Origin: Rhodobacteraceae bacterium HLUCCA08
Lineage (GTDB): Bacteria > Pseudomonadota > Alphaproteobacteria > Rhodobacterales > Rhodobacteraceae
Direction of reading: 5' to 3'
Assembly: GCA_001314655.1 (NCBI GenBank)
Contig: LJSF01000007.1
Location: 62,001-126,000, forward strand
Length of the DNA stretch: 64,000 nucleotides
Below, one piece after another: positions 57,173 through 64,000 of the stretch; within the stretch, counting starts at the first letter, position 1; every line of letters starts with the position of its first letter. Below the pieces are notes generated by a model. The model did not search any database and was not told the origin of the DNA. It was given only the letters and a program-made list of their open reading frames with translations. Made by a program: the position numbers and the translations under genes.

Positions 57173-57883
57173 ATGCGGTTGGGCATGCCCGAGTCGGATT
57201 TCCCGGATATCAGAAGTCTCGAGATCTTCGCCGAAATGGACCAGGTCCATTTCGAAAGCCTCATGCGGGGTGGGTACGTGCAGACCTTTCCGCCCCATGT
57301 CGACCTGATCGCCGAAGGCGACCCCAGCGATTTCCTGCATATCGTCATGTCCGGATCGATCGACCTGTTCGCCTCGTGGAACGGGCGCGATTCCAGCCTC
57401 GCCACGGTCCGGCCGATCGCGACCTTCATCCTGGCCGCGACGATCCGGGATGCGCCCTACCTGATGTCGGCCCGCACCCTGGAGAAAAGCCGGGTCGCCC
57501 TGATCCCCAGCCAGGATGTGCGCGCGGTCTTCGACGTCGATTCCGGTTTCGCCCGCGCCATCGTGAACGAACTGTCGCAGGCCTATCGTCGCAAGATAAA
57601 GGCGATGAAGGATCTCAAGCTGCGCACCTCGCTTGAACGCTTGGCCAATTACCTGCTGCGCGAACAGGACAGATGCGGCGGTGCGGCCGGCTTCGATCTG
57701 CCCTTCGGCAAGGCGCGCCTGGCGTCGCTTCTGGGGATGACGCCGGAGAACCTGAGCCGCGCCTTCAGGAACCTGCAGGCCTATGGCGTCACCGTCAATG
57801 GCAGCCGCATTTCGATCACCGACCAGCGCGACCTGGAAACCTTCGCCGCGCCCAGCCCGCTGATCGACGACGACCGGATCTGA
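57173..57883 (+). CDS. Crp/Fnr-family regulator, NarR/Dnr-like (no Fe-S cysteines)
   Basis: A 236-residue regulator. Residues about 15-125 form a cNMP-like effector domain (GDPSDFLHIVMSGSIDLF). Residues about 160-225 form a winged helix with the recognition motif TPENLSRAFRNL, whose E-x2-S-R matches FNR-type contacts with TTGAT. The N-terminal cysteines of oxygen-sensing FNR are absent, with only one Cys near residue 164. This fits NarR-type nitrate/nitrite-responsive or Dnr-type NO-responsive proteins. It is divergent from the nar operon, as narR is in Paracoccus. The TTG at 57146 is rejected because it lies inside an operator. Confidence 0.87.
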   Translation: MRLGMPESDFPDIRSLEIFAEMDQVHFESLMRGGYVQTFPPHVDLIAEGDPSDFLHIVMSGSIDLFASWNGRDSSLATVRPIATFILAATIRDAPYLMSARTLEKSRVALIPSQDVRAVFDVDSGFARAIVNELSQAYRRKIKAMKDLKLRTSLERLANYLLREQDRCGGAAGFDLPFGKARLASLLGMTPENLSRAFRNLQAYGVTVNGSRISITDQRDLETFAAPSPLIDDDRI

Positions 57884-57973
57884 ACCCGCCCCGGGGGGCC
57901 TGGATCCGGGCAGCGGGTCGCCGCCGAAGGGCGCCGGGCCGTCCCTGTCGGGCCGAACAGCCGGCGCCGGCCC

Positions 57974-59020
57974 TCAGCCGGCGTCGGCCGGTCCGAGGAC
58001 CCGGCGCAACAGGCGATCCCAGTTCCCGTGGCAGATCGCGGCGATCGTGTCGCGCCCGAACCCCGCCTGCGCCATCCGCGCGACCAGGCGCGGCAGGGCG
58101 GCGGCGTCGGGCAGATCCTCCGGCATCGGCGCCCCGTCGAAATCGGAGCCAAGCGCGACATGCGCCGCCCCGGCCAGTTCGATCATGTGCGCCAGATGGG
58201 CGATCGCATGGTCCAGCGCCCCCGCCCCCTGCCGCCCGCCATCGGGGTTCAGAAAGAAGGTCCCGAAATTCAGCCCCACCACCCCGCCGCTGGCGCCGAT
58301 ATCGCGCAATTGCCGATCGGTCAGGTTGCGTGAACAGGGGCAGATCGCCTGGGCATTGGAATGGGTCGCGACCAGGGGCAGCCCCTCGGCACCGACATCG
58401 TCGAAGCCGCGCATCGTCATGTGGCTGGTATCGACGACCATGCCCAGCGCCCGGCAGCGCCGCACCAGCCGCTTGCCGGCCGGGGTCAGGCCGGGGCCGG
58501 TATCGGCATCCCCCGGATAGCGGAACGGCACGCCTTCGCCGAAGATCGTCGGCCGCGACCAGACCGGCCCGAGCGAGCGCAGCCCGCGGGCGTGCAGGGC
58601 GTCGAGTTCGACCAGATCGGGACCGATGCACTCGGCCCCTTCCAGGTGCAGCACCGCCTGAACCCCGCCCCGGTCGAGATCCGCCGCCTTCCGCACCAGC
58701 CGCCACAGCCCGGCCCGCTCCAGTCGCGCGGCGATCGTCGCCTGGGCGTCGATCCTTGCCAGCGCCTCGGCCTGGCCCATCCTCGGCGGCAAGGGCAGGT
58801 CATAGGGCGGTGCGTCGAACAGCTTGAAATCGAGCGGCAGGCTGTCGTCCAGGGCGAACATGGCAAAGAACCCGCCCCGCATGCCGCCCGCGCGCATCCG
58901 CGCAAGATCGATGTGACCGGTCCGGCTGGCCCGAAAGGCGGCCTCGGGATCGCCGCCGGCCCGCGCCAGCCGCAGCAGGGCGTCGTTATGCCCGTCAAAG
59001 ACCGGGATCGGTGCGTTCAT
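57974..59020 (-). CDS. Membrane dipeptidase-type metallopeptidase (M19)
   Basis: A 348-residue zinc hydrolase of the renal dipeptidase family. The metal motif is H11-x-D13 in FDGHNDALL. Other features are the bridging Glu in LHLEGAE (about residue 126), DTSHM, ATHSNA and GSDFDG. No signal peptide is seen. It would cleave dipeptides (L-D or L-L). The ATG overlaps the GH43 stop (ATGA). With the peptide-type permeases further upstream, it fits uptake and breakdown of a peptide-like or D-amino-acid compound. Confidence 0.88.
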   Translation of the reverse strand: MNAPIPVFDGHNDALLRLARAGGDPEAAFRASRTGHIDLARMRAGGMRGGFFAMFALDDSLPLDFKLFDAPPYDLPLPPRMGQAEALARIDAQATIAARLERAGLWRLVRKAADLDRGGVQAVLHLEGAECIGPDLVELDALHARGLRSLGPVWSRPTIFGEGVPFRYPGDADTGPGLTPAGKRLVRRCRALGMVVDTSHMTMRGFDDVGAEGLPLVATHSNAQAICPCSRNLTDRQLRDIGASGGVVGLNFGTFFLNPDGGRQGAGALDHAIAHLAHMIELAGAAHVALGSDFDGAPMPEDLPDAAALPRLVARMAQAGFGRDTIAAICHGNWDRLLRRVLGPADAG

Positions 59021-60549
59021 GCCGGCCTCGCGGGATCAAGCGCCGCAACGCCGTGCTGGGTGATTCCGGTGAAACGGGCCGGGCCCCGGACGCGGCCTTC
59101 GGCCAGCAGCGCGAACCGGACGCCGGTGAACCCGTCGCAGCTTTCCGCCGACAACAGGCGCGCGCTGGCCTGGCCGATGACGACCCAGTCCTCGGCACCC
59201 TTCACGAGGAACCGATAGCGCGACGGCGTCGCCTCGATCCGCATCGGCAGGGCGCCATCCGTGGGGTCGGGGACATGCCCGGTCTGGTGCAGGTCGTCGA
59301 CCTGTCGGGTGAACCGCAGGGCGTTGCCGGTATCGGTCGCGACCCGCCTGATCGCATAATGATGCGTCGCATCGGCAAGGACGGCGATGCCCGTCGCCGA
59401 CCCCGGTGCCGGCGCCGGAACCACGGCGTCGAAGACCTGCGCGGGCTCGGTCTGGGGCCGGAACAGCGCGCCGGCCCCGGTATCTGCCCCCAGCGGCGCG
59501 CCATAGGGCAACAGCAGGTCCGCCCCGTCCAGCGCCACGCCCGGGTCGGGCTGGCCGCGCATCGTCCAGCCCGCGGCCCAGGGGGTTGCGGGCCGCGGAC
59601 GCCGGAGGCCTCCGGTCGCGGGGCTGCGGGGCGCCCGCATCGCCAGGTCGACCGTGCCGAAGATCGGCCAGCCTTCGGACCAGGTCACCGGCACAAGGAA
59701 GGTCTCCCGCCCCAGCAGATGATGCCGCCCGGCAGGACGGGTGCCCAGGCACAGCGCCCACCAGCCCCCCGCCGCGTCCTCGACCAGGTCGGCGTGGCCC
59801 AGCGACTGGATCGGGTGCATCACCCGATGCCGGTGGGTCAGGACCGGGTTGTGCGGCGCGCCGACGAACGGACCCCAGGGGGTGCGGGCGCGGGCGATGG
59901 TCTGCATATGCCCGGTCCAGGTGCCGCCCTCGGCCGCGAACAGGTAGTAATACGCGCCGATCCGATACAGATGCGGCCCCTCGATATCGTTGCTGCAATA
60001 GCCATGCGGCCCCGGCGTGATCGCCCGCATCGGCCCGATCCGCCCGCTTGCCGGGTCCAGAACGGCCTGCACGATCGGCCCCAGATCCCCGCCCGGCCGC
60101 GACAGATCGAGCGTGCGGCGCGTGTAGTGGCAGGTGCCGTCCTCATCGAAGAACAGCGACGGGTCGAACCCTTCCCGGTCCAGCCAGATCGCATCGGACC
60201 AGGGGCCGCCCGGGTCGGTCGCCTGCAACAGGAAATTGCCCTGGCCGTCGGCCATGTTGGTGCAGGCCAGCCAGAACCGGCCGTCATGATGGCGCAGGGT
60301 CGGCGCGAACAGGTCGATCGGCCCGGCACGCCCGTCGCGCCGGTATTGCGCCGGCCGCTCGACCGCGCCGCCCAGCAGGGTCCAGTCGACCAGGTCGACC
60401 GAATGCCACAGCCGGATCCCCGGCATGTGATCGAAGGTCGAGGTGGCCAGGTAGTAATCCGACCCGACGCGGATGACCGACGGATCGGGGGCAAGCCCCC
60501 GGACGACCGGGTTCGACCAGCCGAAGGGGCGCGCGGCCGCCGGCGTCAC
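59017..60549 (-). CDS. Glycoside hydrolase family 43 protein (beta-xylosidase/arabinosidase-like)
   Basis: A 510-residue enzyme. The N-terminal five-blade propeller starts NPVVRGLAPDPSVIRVGSDY, with catalytic base D22. GFDPSLFFDEDG (about residue 126) carries the pKa-modulating Asp, and NDIEGPHLYRIG holds the catalytic acid Glu. A C-terminal beta-sandwich (about 330-510) completes the fold. It starts with GTG overlapping the regulator stop (GTGA). No signal peptide is seen, so it acts on imported oligosaccharides. Exact linkage is unknown. Confidence 0.87.
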   Translation of the reverse strand: MTPAAARPFGWSNPVVRGLAPDPSVIRVGSDYYLATSTFDHMPGIRLWHSVDLVDWTLLGGAVERPAQYRRDGRAGPIDLFAPTLRHHDGRFWLACTNMADGQGNFLLQATDPGGPWSDAIWLDREGFDPSLFFDEDGTCHYTRRTLDLSRPGGDLGPIVQAVLDPASGRIGPMRAITPGPHGYCSNDIEGPHLYRIGAYYYLFAAEGGTWTGHMQTIARARTPWGPFVGAPHNPVLTHRHRVMHPIQSLGHADLVEDAAGGWWALCLGTRPAGRHHLLGRETFLVPVTWSEGWPIFGTVDLAMRAPRSPATGGLRRPRPATPWAAGWTMRGQPDPGVALDGADLLLPYGAPLGADTGAGALFRPQTEPAQVFDAVVPAPAPGSATGIAVLADATHHYAIRRVATDTGNALRFTRQVDDLHQTGHVPDPTDGALPMRIEATPSRYRFLVKGAEDWVVIGQASARLLSAESCDGFTGVRFALLAEGRVRGPARFTGITQHGVAALDPARPA

Positions 60550-61274
60550 TCGGCCTCGCCGGCACGGATGATCGCCTCGACCGACCTGCGGACCGAGGCG
60601 ATGATGTCGATGACCGCCCGTTCAGCGGCGTCGGGATCGCCGGCGACCACCGCATCGGCCAGCGGGCGGTGAAAGGGAAAGCTTTCCAGGCCGAAGCCCG
60701 CCCGGTTGAACGGCGATTCCGCCGACCGTTCGAAGGCGGTGTCGAGATGGGTCAGCAACTGGGTGAAGATCGGGTTGGCCGAGGCATCGGCGATCGCGGT
60801 GTGAAAGGCGATATCGGCCTCCCGGTAGTTTTCGCCCCGCGCGACCACCTCCAGCAACTCGGTGCACAGCCGGTCGATCTCGCGCGCCTGGGCCGGCGTG
60901 GCCCGTTCGGCGGCAAGCCGCGCCACGTCGGTTTCAAGGGTCATCCGGACCTCCAGCAGGCGCAGCACCGCGTCGCCTTCCAGCCGCACATCGGGGTCGA
61001 CCGGCCCGCCCGGCGCCGGGATCGGCGCGACAAGGTAGGTCCCGACGCCCCTTTTGCGCCGGATCAGCCCCAGCCCCTCCCAGCGGGTCAGTGCCTCGCG
61101 CATGGTCGAGCGACCGACGCCCAGCTGCTGGGCCATCTGCACCTCGGGCGGCAGCTTGTCGCCGATCGCAAGGCCGGACCGGGCCACCATCTCGGCCAGG
61201 GCGTCCAGCACCTCGTGCCCGCGCGACCGGGTCTGCAGGCGTCCAAGATAGGTCAGCGGGCTGTCATCTGTCAT
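60546..61274 (-). CDS. GntR-family (FadR-subfamily) transcriptional regulator
   Basis: A 242-residue regulator. Residues about 15-80 form the GntR winged helix (LPPEVQMAQQLGVGRSTMRE and ALTRWEGLGLIRRKRGVGTY). Residues about 95-235 form an FCD helical ligand domain with D/H residues (EADIAFHTAIADAS, FHRPLADAVVAGD). ATG 61274 is chosen; the upstream in-frame stretch is Arg/Cys-rich antisense of the aminotransferase. It probably controls the surrounding cluster, overlapping GH43 by four bases. Confidence 0.9.
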   Translation of the reverse strand: MTDDSPLTYLGRLQTRSRGHEVLDALAEMVARSGLAIGDKLPPEVQMAQQLGVGRSTMREALTRWEGLGLIRRKRGVGTYLVAPIPAPGGPVDPDVRLEGDAVLRLLEVRMTLETDVARLAAERATPAQAREIDRLCTELLEVVARGENYREADIAFHTAIADASANPIFTQLLTHLDTAFERSAESPFNRAGFGLESFPFHRPLADAVVAGDPDAAERAVIDIIASVRRSVEAIIRAGEAE

Positions 61275-61293
61275 CGGCTCGGTGCATTCTCCG

Positions 61294-62475
61294 TCAGGCG
61301 GCGACCGGCAGGCCAAGCAGTTCGGCCAGGGCATCCACCAGAAGATCCATCTCTTCGGGCGTGTTATAGCATTGCACCGACAAGCGCACGATCGCTTGGC
61401 CGTTCCATCGCAGGACCGGGATCTCGATCGCATATCTGTCGTAGAGCCGGGTCTTGAGCCACATCACGTCGCATTCCGGCACCGGCAGGGCGATCATCTG
61501 CGGCGCCCGCAAGTCGGGGCTGGACAGGGGCGGCAGGCCGGTCCGCGCGGCGATGCGGTCTCCGGTCCCGGTGGCCAGGTCACGACAGGCGCGGGCAATG
61601 CCGTCCCAGTCCTGCGCGGTGCGAAACGCCAGCGCCTCGGGCACGGACAGCCAGGCAGAGGGGTCGCGGGTGCCCTGGAATTCCATCGCATCGACAAAGG
61701 CGGTGCCACCGAACGGGCCCGGCGCCGACCGATCGGGCTGCCAGCCATGCGAGATCACCAGCGGGTCGAGCAGCGCCTGCTGTTCGGGCCGGACATGCAG
61801 GAACCCCGCGCCCTTGGGTGTCAGCAACCATTTGTGGCAATTGCCGGCATAGAAATCCGCGCCCAGCGCGTCGAGGTCGAGCGGGATATGACCGGGCGTA
61901 TGCGCCCCGTCGATCACCGTCCAGATGCCCCGGGCCCGGGCCTGCGCAACCGCCCCTTCGATCGGGAAAAGCAGCGCGGTCGGCGAGGTGATGTGGCTGA
62001 GGAACAGGACCCGGGTCCGATCGGTCACCCGGGCCATCAGCGCTTCGGTAAAGGCCGCCGGGTCGGTCAGCGGCAGCGGCACCCGTGCCGTGACGATCCG
62101 GGCGCCGGTGCGGGCCGCGACGAAGCCCCAGGTCTTGTCCAGCGCGGCATATTCGTGATCGGTGGTCAGGATTTCATCCCCCGCCGCCAGCGGCAGCGAC
62201 CGGGCCACGGCATTCAGCGCGCTGGTGGCATTGGTGAAACCCGCGATATCGTCGGCGCGGGCGCCGATCTCGGCCGACAGGGCGGCGCGGGTCTCGGCCA
62301 TCCAGGCGGCATAGCCCCGGTCGGGATCGAGAAAGGCGACCGGCTGCCGCTCCAGCCGCAACTGCCAGGCCTGGTACCGCTCGAAGACCGGCCGCGGGCA
62401 GGCCCCGAAGGAGCCGTGGTTGAGAAAGACCACCTCCGGGTCCAGCAGAAACGGCTGTTTGAAACCGATTGCCAT
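61294..62475 (-). CDS. Class-V aminotransferase (isopenicillin-N epimerase-like)
   Basis: A 393-residue PLP enzyme. FLNHGSFGACPRPV at the N-terminus, TVIDGAHTPGHIPLD (D189) and the PLP lysine K215 in GNCHKWLLTPKG match the isopenicillin-N epimerase/cysteine-desulfurase-like branch. It would act on an amino acid or amine, by transamination, racemisation or elimination. It follows the DppC-type permease by two bases, and the binding-protein gene is not in the window. The link to D-amino-acid or peptide metabolism is inferred. Confidence 0.85.
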   Translation of the reverse strand: MAIGFKQPFLLDPEVVFLNHGSFGACPRPVFERYQAWQLRLERQPVAFLDPDRGYAAWMAETRAALSAEIGARADDIAGFTNATSALNAVARSLPLAAGDEILTTDHEYAALDKTWGFVAARTGARIVTARVPLPLTDPAAFTEALMARVTDRTRVLFLSHITSPTALLFPIEGAVAQARARGIWTVIDGAHTPGHIPLDLDALGADFYAGNCHKWLLTPKGAGFLHVRPEQQALLDPLVISHGWQPDRSAPGPFGGTAFVDAMEFQGTRDPSAWLSVPEALAFRTAQDWDGIARACRDLATGTGDRIAARTGLPPLSSPDLRAPQMIALPVPECDVMWLKTRLYDRYAIEIPVLRWNGQAIVRLSVQCYNTPEEMDLLVDALAELLGLPVAA

Positions 62476-62477
62476 GC

Positions 62478-63392
62478 TCACTGCGCCTTCATTGTGGGAT
62501 CCAGCGCGTCGCGCAGCCCGTCGCCGAACAGCGACGTGGCCAGAACCGTGACCGCCAGAGCGATGGTGGGAAAGACCGCCAGATGCCAGTAGAAATACAT
62601 GAAATCCAGCCCGGTATTGATCATCTGCCCCCAGCTGGGCGTCGGCGGCGGCACCCCGACGCCGAGAAAGCTGAGCGACGCCTCCAGCATCATCGCCATC
62701 GGGATCGCCAGAACGAAGCCGATGATGATCGGCGAGATCGAATTGGGGATCAGGTGAACCCGGATGACATAGGAAGGCCCACCGCCCAGGGCCTGCGCCG
62801 CGCGGACGAATTCCTTTTCCTTGAACGCCTTGATCTGCGCCCGCACCAGCAGGCAGACCTGGACCCAGCCGAACAGCGCGGCGATCGCGACGATCATCCA
62901 GAACCCGCCGCCGGTCAGCGCCCCCAGCAGCATCGCCGCCAGCAACGGCGGCACGACCGAGAAGATCTCGATCACCCGCATGATGATCCAGTCGGTGCGC
63001 CCGCCGAAATACCCCGCCGCCGCACCCAGGGGAATGCCGATGATCACCGAAAAGGCGGCGGCGGCAAAGCCGATGGTCAGCGACACCCGCGCGCCATGAA
63101 CGATCCGGGTAAAGAAATCGCGGCCCAGATCGTCGACCCCGAACCAATGCGCGCCCGACGGAAAGGCCAGGGCTTCGGACAGGAAATCCTGGTCGTTCGG
63201 CCCCGCCGGCGTGATCAGCGGCGCAACGACCGCCAACAGCGCGATCAGCGCCAGCACGACGCCCCCGGCCACCGCGGCCCGGTTCGCCAGGAACCGGCGC
63301 CAGGCGAACCAGAGCGGCCCGCGCTGCCGCCGGCCGGGCCGGCTCAGCATCTCGGGGGCGGCGGCGGGGCCGGTCATGGGATCGGTGCTCAT
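62478..63392 (-). CDS. Peptide/nickel-type ABC transporter permease (DppC family)
   Basis: A 304-residue inner-membrane permease. An N-terminal cytoplasmic leader (Pro/Arg-rich, residues 1-30) precedes six helices. FGVDDLGRDFFTRIVHGARV is the conserved DppC periplasmic block, and the coupling loop is EFVRAAQALGGGPSYVIRVH. The ATG overlaps the stop of the DppB-type gene (ATGA). It is the second half of a heterodimeric permease for peptides or related compounds. Confidence 0.92.
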   Translation of the reverse strand: MSTDPMTGPAAAPEMLSRPGRRQRGPLWFAWRRFLANRAAVAGGVVLALIALLAVVAPLITPAGPNDQDFLSEALAFPSGAHWFGVDDLGRDFFTRIVHGARVSLTIGFAAAAFSVIIGIPLGAAAGYFGGRTDWIIMRVIEIFSVVPPLLAAMLLGALTGGGFWMIVAIAALFGWVQVCLLVRAQIKAFKEKEFVRAAQALGGGPSYVIRVHLIPNSISPIIIGFVLAIPMAMMLEASLSFLGVGVPPPTPSWGQMINTGLDFMYFYWHLAVFPTIALAVTVLATSLFGDGLRDALDPTMKAQ

Positions 63393-64000
63393 TTCCGTCG
63401 TCCTCCGTGGCGGATGCGGGGGTTGAGCCAGGCATAGAGGATGTCCGAGATCAGGTAGGCGATGCAGAACATCACCGTGATCATCAGGATCAGCGCCATT
63501 TCCAGCGGGTAATCCCGGGTCCGGATCGAGGACACGAAATAATTGCCCAGGCCCGGCACCCGGAACATCGCCTCGACAAAGATCGACCCGGTGGCGGTGC
63601 CGATGAACATCGGCAGAAACACCGTCACCAGCGGGATCGCCGAATTGCGCAACACGTGCTGGAACAGGATCCGCCGTTCCGACAGGCCCTTGGCCCGCAG
63701 CACGGTGACGAAGGGCTTGTTGAGCGTGTCCAGCATGGCCGAGCGCATGTAGCGCGCATAGGTCGCCATCGGGATCGTCGCATAGGCGATGATCGGCAGG
63801 ATCCATCGTTGCGGCTCGCCCCAGCCCGAGGAGGGCAGCCATCCCAGCCAGACCGAAAAGACCAGGATCAGCAGCATCGAGGTCACAAAGACCGGCACCG
63901 TCAGGCCCAGCGTGGCGACCGCCGAGGCCAGGTAGTCGATCCAGCTGTTGCGCCGCAGCGCGGCCGCCATTCCCAGCAGCATGCCCAGCGGCACCCCGAC
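63389..64000 (-). CDS. Peptide/nickel-type ABC transporter permease (DppB family), 5'-truncated by window edge
   Basis: The frame remains open to the right edge of the window, so only the C-terminal about 200 residues are present. Helices and the coupling loop PFVTVLRAKGLSERRILFQH match DppB-type permeases, as does GSIFVEAMFRVPGLGNYF. It stands first in the visible part of the operon before DppC. The binding protein and ATPases should lie outside the window to the right. Confidence 0.9.
   Translation of the reverse strand, partial: VGVPLGMLLGMAAALRRNSWIDYLASAVATLGLTVPVFVTSMLLILVFSVWLGWLPSSGWGEPQRWILPIIAYATIPMATYARYMRSAMLDTLNKPFVTVLRAKGLSERRILFQHVLRNSAIPLVTVFLPMFIGTATGSIFVEAMFRVPGLGNYFVSSIRTRDYPLEMALILMITVMFCIAYLISDILYAWLNPRIRHGGRRK

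Overview
The window is GC-rich, densely packed DNA with many 4-base ATGA/GTGA gene overlaps. Gene content points to an alphaproteobacterium, most probably a denitrifying or nitrate-respiring member of the Rhodobacterales (Paracoccus/Rhodobacter type). The evidence is a rhizobial-type glpRDSTPQUVK glycerol ABC operon, a TAXI-type TRAP transporter, and a narR-divergent narK-narK-narGHJI operon. This assignment is inferred from gene content only. No rRNA, tRNA, CRISPR array, IS element or phage was seen.

Layout. (1) 1-6095: an accessory catabolic cluster on the + strand with the end of an MFS transporter, two paralogous isochorismatase-fold amidohydrolases, a pair of small paralogous membrane proteins, and a form-II molybdenum hydroxylase large subunit. 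It faces an XRE-cupin regulator. (2) 6237-17645: glycerol uptake and catabolism. GlpR is divergent from glpD-S-T-P-Q-U-V-K, with an iron-type alcohol dehydrogenase added at the end. (3) 17738-25544: a Na+/H+ antiporter with a cyclic-nucleotide-binding domain, a TAXI TRAP transporter with a DUF1850 protein, and a CBS-domain (CorC/HlyC) membrane protein. (4) 25568-31275: a tandem universal stress protein divergent from an excisionase-like HTH protein, a Kef-type K+/H+ antiporter and a P-type cation ATPase. An FNR-type site lies between them. (5) 31276-32639: a gene graveyard with a frameshifted LuxR-type regulator remnant and a broken RTX protein remnant. (6) 32640-43115: a sugar-type ABC importer with a sulfatase, PfkB kinase, PHP/DUF3604 protein, Gfo/Idh/MocA dehydrogenase and GntR-type regulator. 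(7) 43217-57883: nitrate respiration. A Crp/Fnr-type regulator (NarR-like) is divergent from usp-narK1-narK2-narG-H-J-I-ppiase-hemerythrin-moeA-DUF2478. (8) 57974-64000: an amino-acid/peptide and glycan accessory cluster with a dipeptidase, GH43 glycosidase, GntR/FadR regulator, class-V aminotransferase and two Dpp-type permeases, the last running off the window.

How the genes fit together. In the glycerol operon, GlpSTPQUV imports glycerol, GlpK phosphorylates it, GlpD oxidises glycerol-3-phosphate into the quinone pool, and GlpR probably represses through AAACGAACA-like half-sites in the glpD-glpR gap. In the nitrate block, NarK1/NarK2 move nitrate and nitrite, NarGHI respires nitrate with quinol, and NarJ and the PPIase act in maturation. 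MoeA makes the molybdenum cofactor, and a hemerythrin may handle O2, NO or iron. TTGAT-type palindromes occur at both the nar locus and the stress/ion-transport locus, suggesting one oxygen/nitrate-responsive circuit.

Most interesting points. The two glycerol-importer ATPases carry complementary degenerations: GlpT lacks the LSGGQ signature and GlpS lacks the switch histidine. This predicts one active and one dead ATP site. The narR promoter has two perfect FNR-like palindromes lying exactly over its -35 and -10 elements. The HTH-Kef-ATPase operon has a site in class-II FNR geometry. The first and sixth regions look like uncharacterised catabolic pathways.
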